From NCBI GenBank assembly GCA_900548135.1, contig URJC01000035.1:1-13911 (forward strand): a stretch of DNA of 13,911 nucleotides, in the 5' to 3' direction. This stretch comes from an uncultured Odoribacter sp. (GTDB taxonomy: Bacteria; Bacteroidota; Bacteroidia; Bacteroidales; Marinifilaceae). Under the pieces are notes generated by a model. It had not been told where the DNA came from, made no database searches, and saw only the letters and a list, made by a program, of their open reading frames with translations. This document shows, piece after piece, positions 12,567-13,911 of this stretch (position 1 is the stretch's first letter; each line of letters opens with the position of its first letter). A program made the position numbers and the translations under genes.

Positions 12567-13911
12567 ATGAACAAAAACATAAAACGGAAACCTGCCCCGG
12601 CAAAGGACAGAGCGAAATCGGCATCTCTAATTCCGGACTTATTGAAAGAACAGCGTAACCGGATCATTATGGGCATTACTCTGGCGCTGATATCCTTATT
12701 TATTTTATTTTCAATGATCGGTTTTTTCTTTTCCGGAGGGATAGATCAGAGCTTAGTAGATGGTTCCGTCAGGCAAATCATTGCTAATCCTGAAGTAACA
12801 GCGGCAAATCCTGCCGGAAAAATTGGAGCCTGGATTTCTGATTTACTCATCAATCGTTGGTTCGGGTTGTCCTCTTTTATTATTTGCTATTTATTGATGG
12901 TCAGCAGTCTGCGGCAGGCGCCAGAGTACGGCACTTCGGCCGCAAAATGTTCATTGGAATGTCGATTGTGCTATGGATTTCCCTATTATTAGGTTTTATA
13001 ACAGAATCCATTTCAAATCTTTTTGAAGTAGGAACGGGCTATCTATTTCCCGGTGGAGGACACGGCTATTTTGTCAGCCTTTGGCTGAATTCCTTAATAG
13101 GCAGAGTAGGTACCATTCTATTTCTGGTGTTTACTTTCATTATCATCCTGTTTTTCGGATTCGAAAGAACATTCTACCGTTGTGTAGATTATGTAAAATC
13201 ATACATCCGAAAACGACAAGAAAAAGCTTTAGCAGTTCTGCGGGCAAAAAGAGCTGCTGAACAAGCTGCCCGTGAAACAGCTCAATTAAAAACCACAGAA
13301 GAGGAGGGAAAAAACGCAACAAATCCATTGCAGCAAGAACCGCTACAGGATGATATTCCCAACTTTGGAATTGAAGCGGAAGAAAATCAAAATGCTATAA
13401 ATGAAGAAGAAGAAACAGAAGTGCCGGACAATATTTACACACCGAATCTCTCCGGACAACCAGAACGCCTTCTCTCCGGACAAGCCGGTTCTTCAGAAGA
13501 TGAAGTAACACAACAGAGATTGGACAACAATCCCTATCATATTACAGAATTTGAATTTAGTTCTGAAATCTCAAATCTGGTCCCGACAGAATCTGAATCC
13601 GACACAGAAAACAAAAATGGGGACGGAAATATCCTGCTTACCGTTAACAACAAAAATCAGGAAGAAACTGTCGACCGGAACATCCTGCCTACTGAAGATT
13701 ACGATCCGACACTCGATTTGTCAAACTACCAATATCCATCGCTAGAATTACTAGAGGAACATTCTTCCGGAAACCCAAAAGTTACTCAGGAAGAATTAGA
13801 AGAAAATAAAAACAAAATTGTTGAAACCCTCCGCAACTATAAAATTGAAATCACTAAAATAAAAGCAACCATTGGCCCGACTGTTACTTTATATGAGATT
13901 GTACCAGCTCC
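12567..13911 (+). CDS. ftsK: DNA translocase FtsK/SpoIIIE family, N-terminal part; frame broken near 12915; 3' end outside window
   Basis: Septum-located DNA pump that clears chromosome ends during cell division. The visible part is the membrane anchor and linker. Four hydrophobic segments are seen: near residues 33-56 and 98-115 in the first frame, then MFIGMSIVLWISLLLGFIT and GTILFLVFTFIIILFFGF in the second. A long acidic, Glu/Asn/Ser-rich linker follows. The last ~45 codons (TQEELEENKNKIVETLRNY, ATIGPTVTLYEIVPAP) are the start of the conserved FtsK alpha domain. The motor Walker motifs lie beyond the edge. The frame from 12567 stops at 12992, whereas the continuation RVRHFGRKMFIG is in another frame that stays open from about 12911 to the window end. 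The junction is about 12912-12925 and corresponds to one missing (or two extra) bases. A sequencing or assembly error is likely, because ftsK is usually needed for growth. Confidence 0.87.

Noticed and set aside
1..13911. CRISPR array, tRNA/rRNA, insertion sequence, prophage or defence system.
   Set aside because: No regularly spaced repeats, no tRNA-like cloverleaf, and no transposase, integrase, nuclease or phage protein was found on reading both strands. The only tandem repeat is the 14-bp pair at 2053-2080.

Overview
The window looks like chromosomal DNA of a gut-type member of the Bacteroidota, probably order Bacteroidales. The grounds are: protein sequences that read like Bacteroides/Parabacteroides/Odoribacter-type orthologues (an FtsK with a very long acidic linker, a short RhlE-like DEAD-box protein, a single-RRM RNA-binding protein, a Dps-like ferritin); starts that mostly lack Shine-Dalgarno sequences; and promoter boxes matching the Bacteroidota TAnnTTTG type upstream of several genes. 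I cannot name genus or species from the sequence alone.

Left part (1-2772, + strand): the 3' half of a glutamate/GABA antiporter gene (gadC), then a complete glutaminase (glsA) and a 6-TM ion-channel gene. Together they form most of a glutamate-dependent acid-resistance and GABA-production unit. Middle part (2978-8468, all - strand): in transcription order, glutamate decarboxylase (gadB) with a strong 21-bp-stem terminator, an EamA/DMT transporter, a Dps-like ferritin with its own terminator, a one-RRM RNA-binding protein with a recognisable promoter and a terminator-like hairpin, and a DEAD-box RNA helicase. The decarboxylase is thus separated from its antiporter and glutaminase by about 4.3 kb and lies on the other strand. 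Most genes in between have stress-type functions (RNA remodelling, iron/oxidative protection).

Right part (about 8570-13911): a decayed thioredoxin-fold (TlpA/ResA-like) gene remnant on the - strand, then two tandem paralogous long-chain acyl-CoA ligase genes on the + strand, the second broken by a frameshift, and finally the first 1.3 kb of ftsK, whose frame is also broken near its third membrane segment. ftsK is normally needed for chromosome segregation and the frame is otherwise intact for hundreds of codons. A sequencing or assembly error is therefore the simplest reading of that break, and it makes the neighbouring acyl-CoA ligase frameshift suspect as well.

Working model: glutamine enters the cell, GlsA releases glutamate and ammonia, GadB consumes a proton while making GABA, and GadC exchanges GABA for glutamate. 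The channel may balance charge. I see no CRISPR array, tRNA, rRNA, insertion sequence or phage gene, and no clearly new multi-gene system. The most unusual items are the channel's non-canonical filter, the low-complexity tail on GadC, the split gad layout, the TlpA-like remnant and the two frame breaks.
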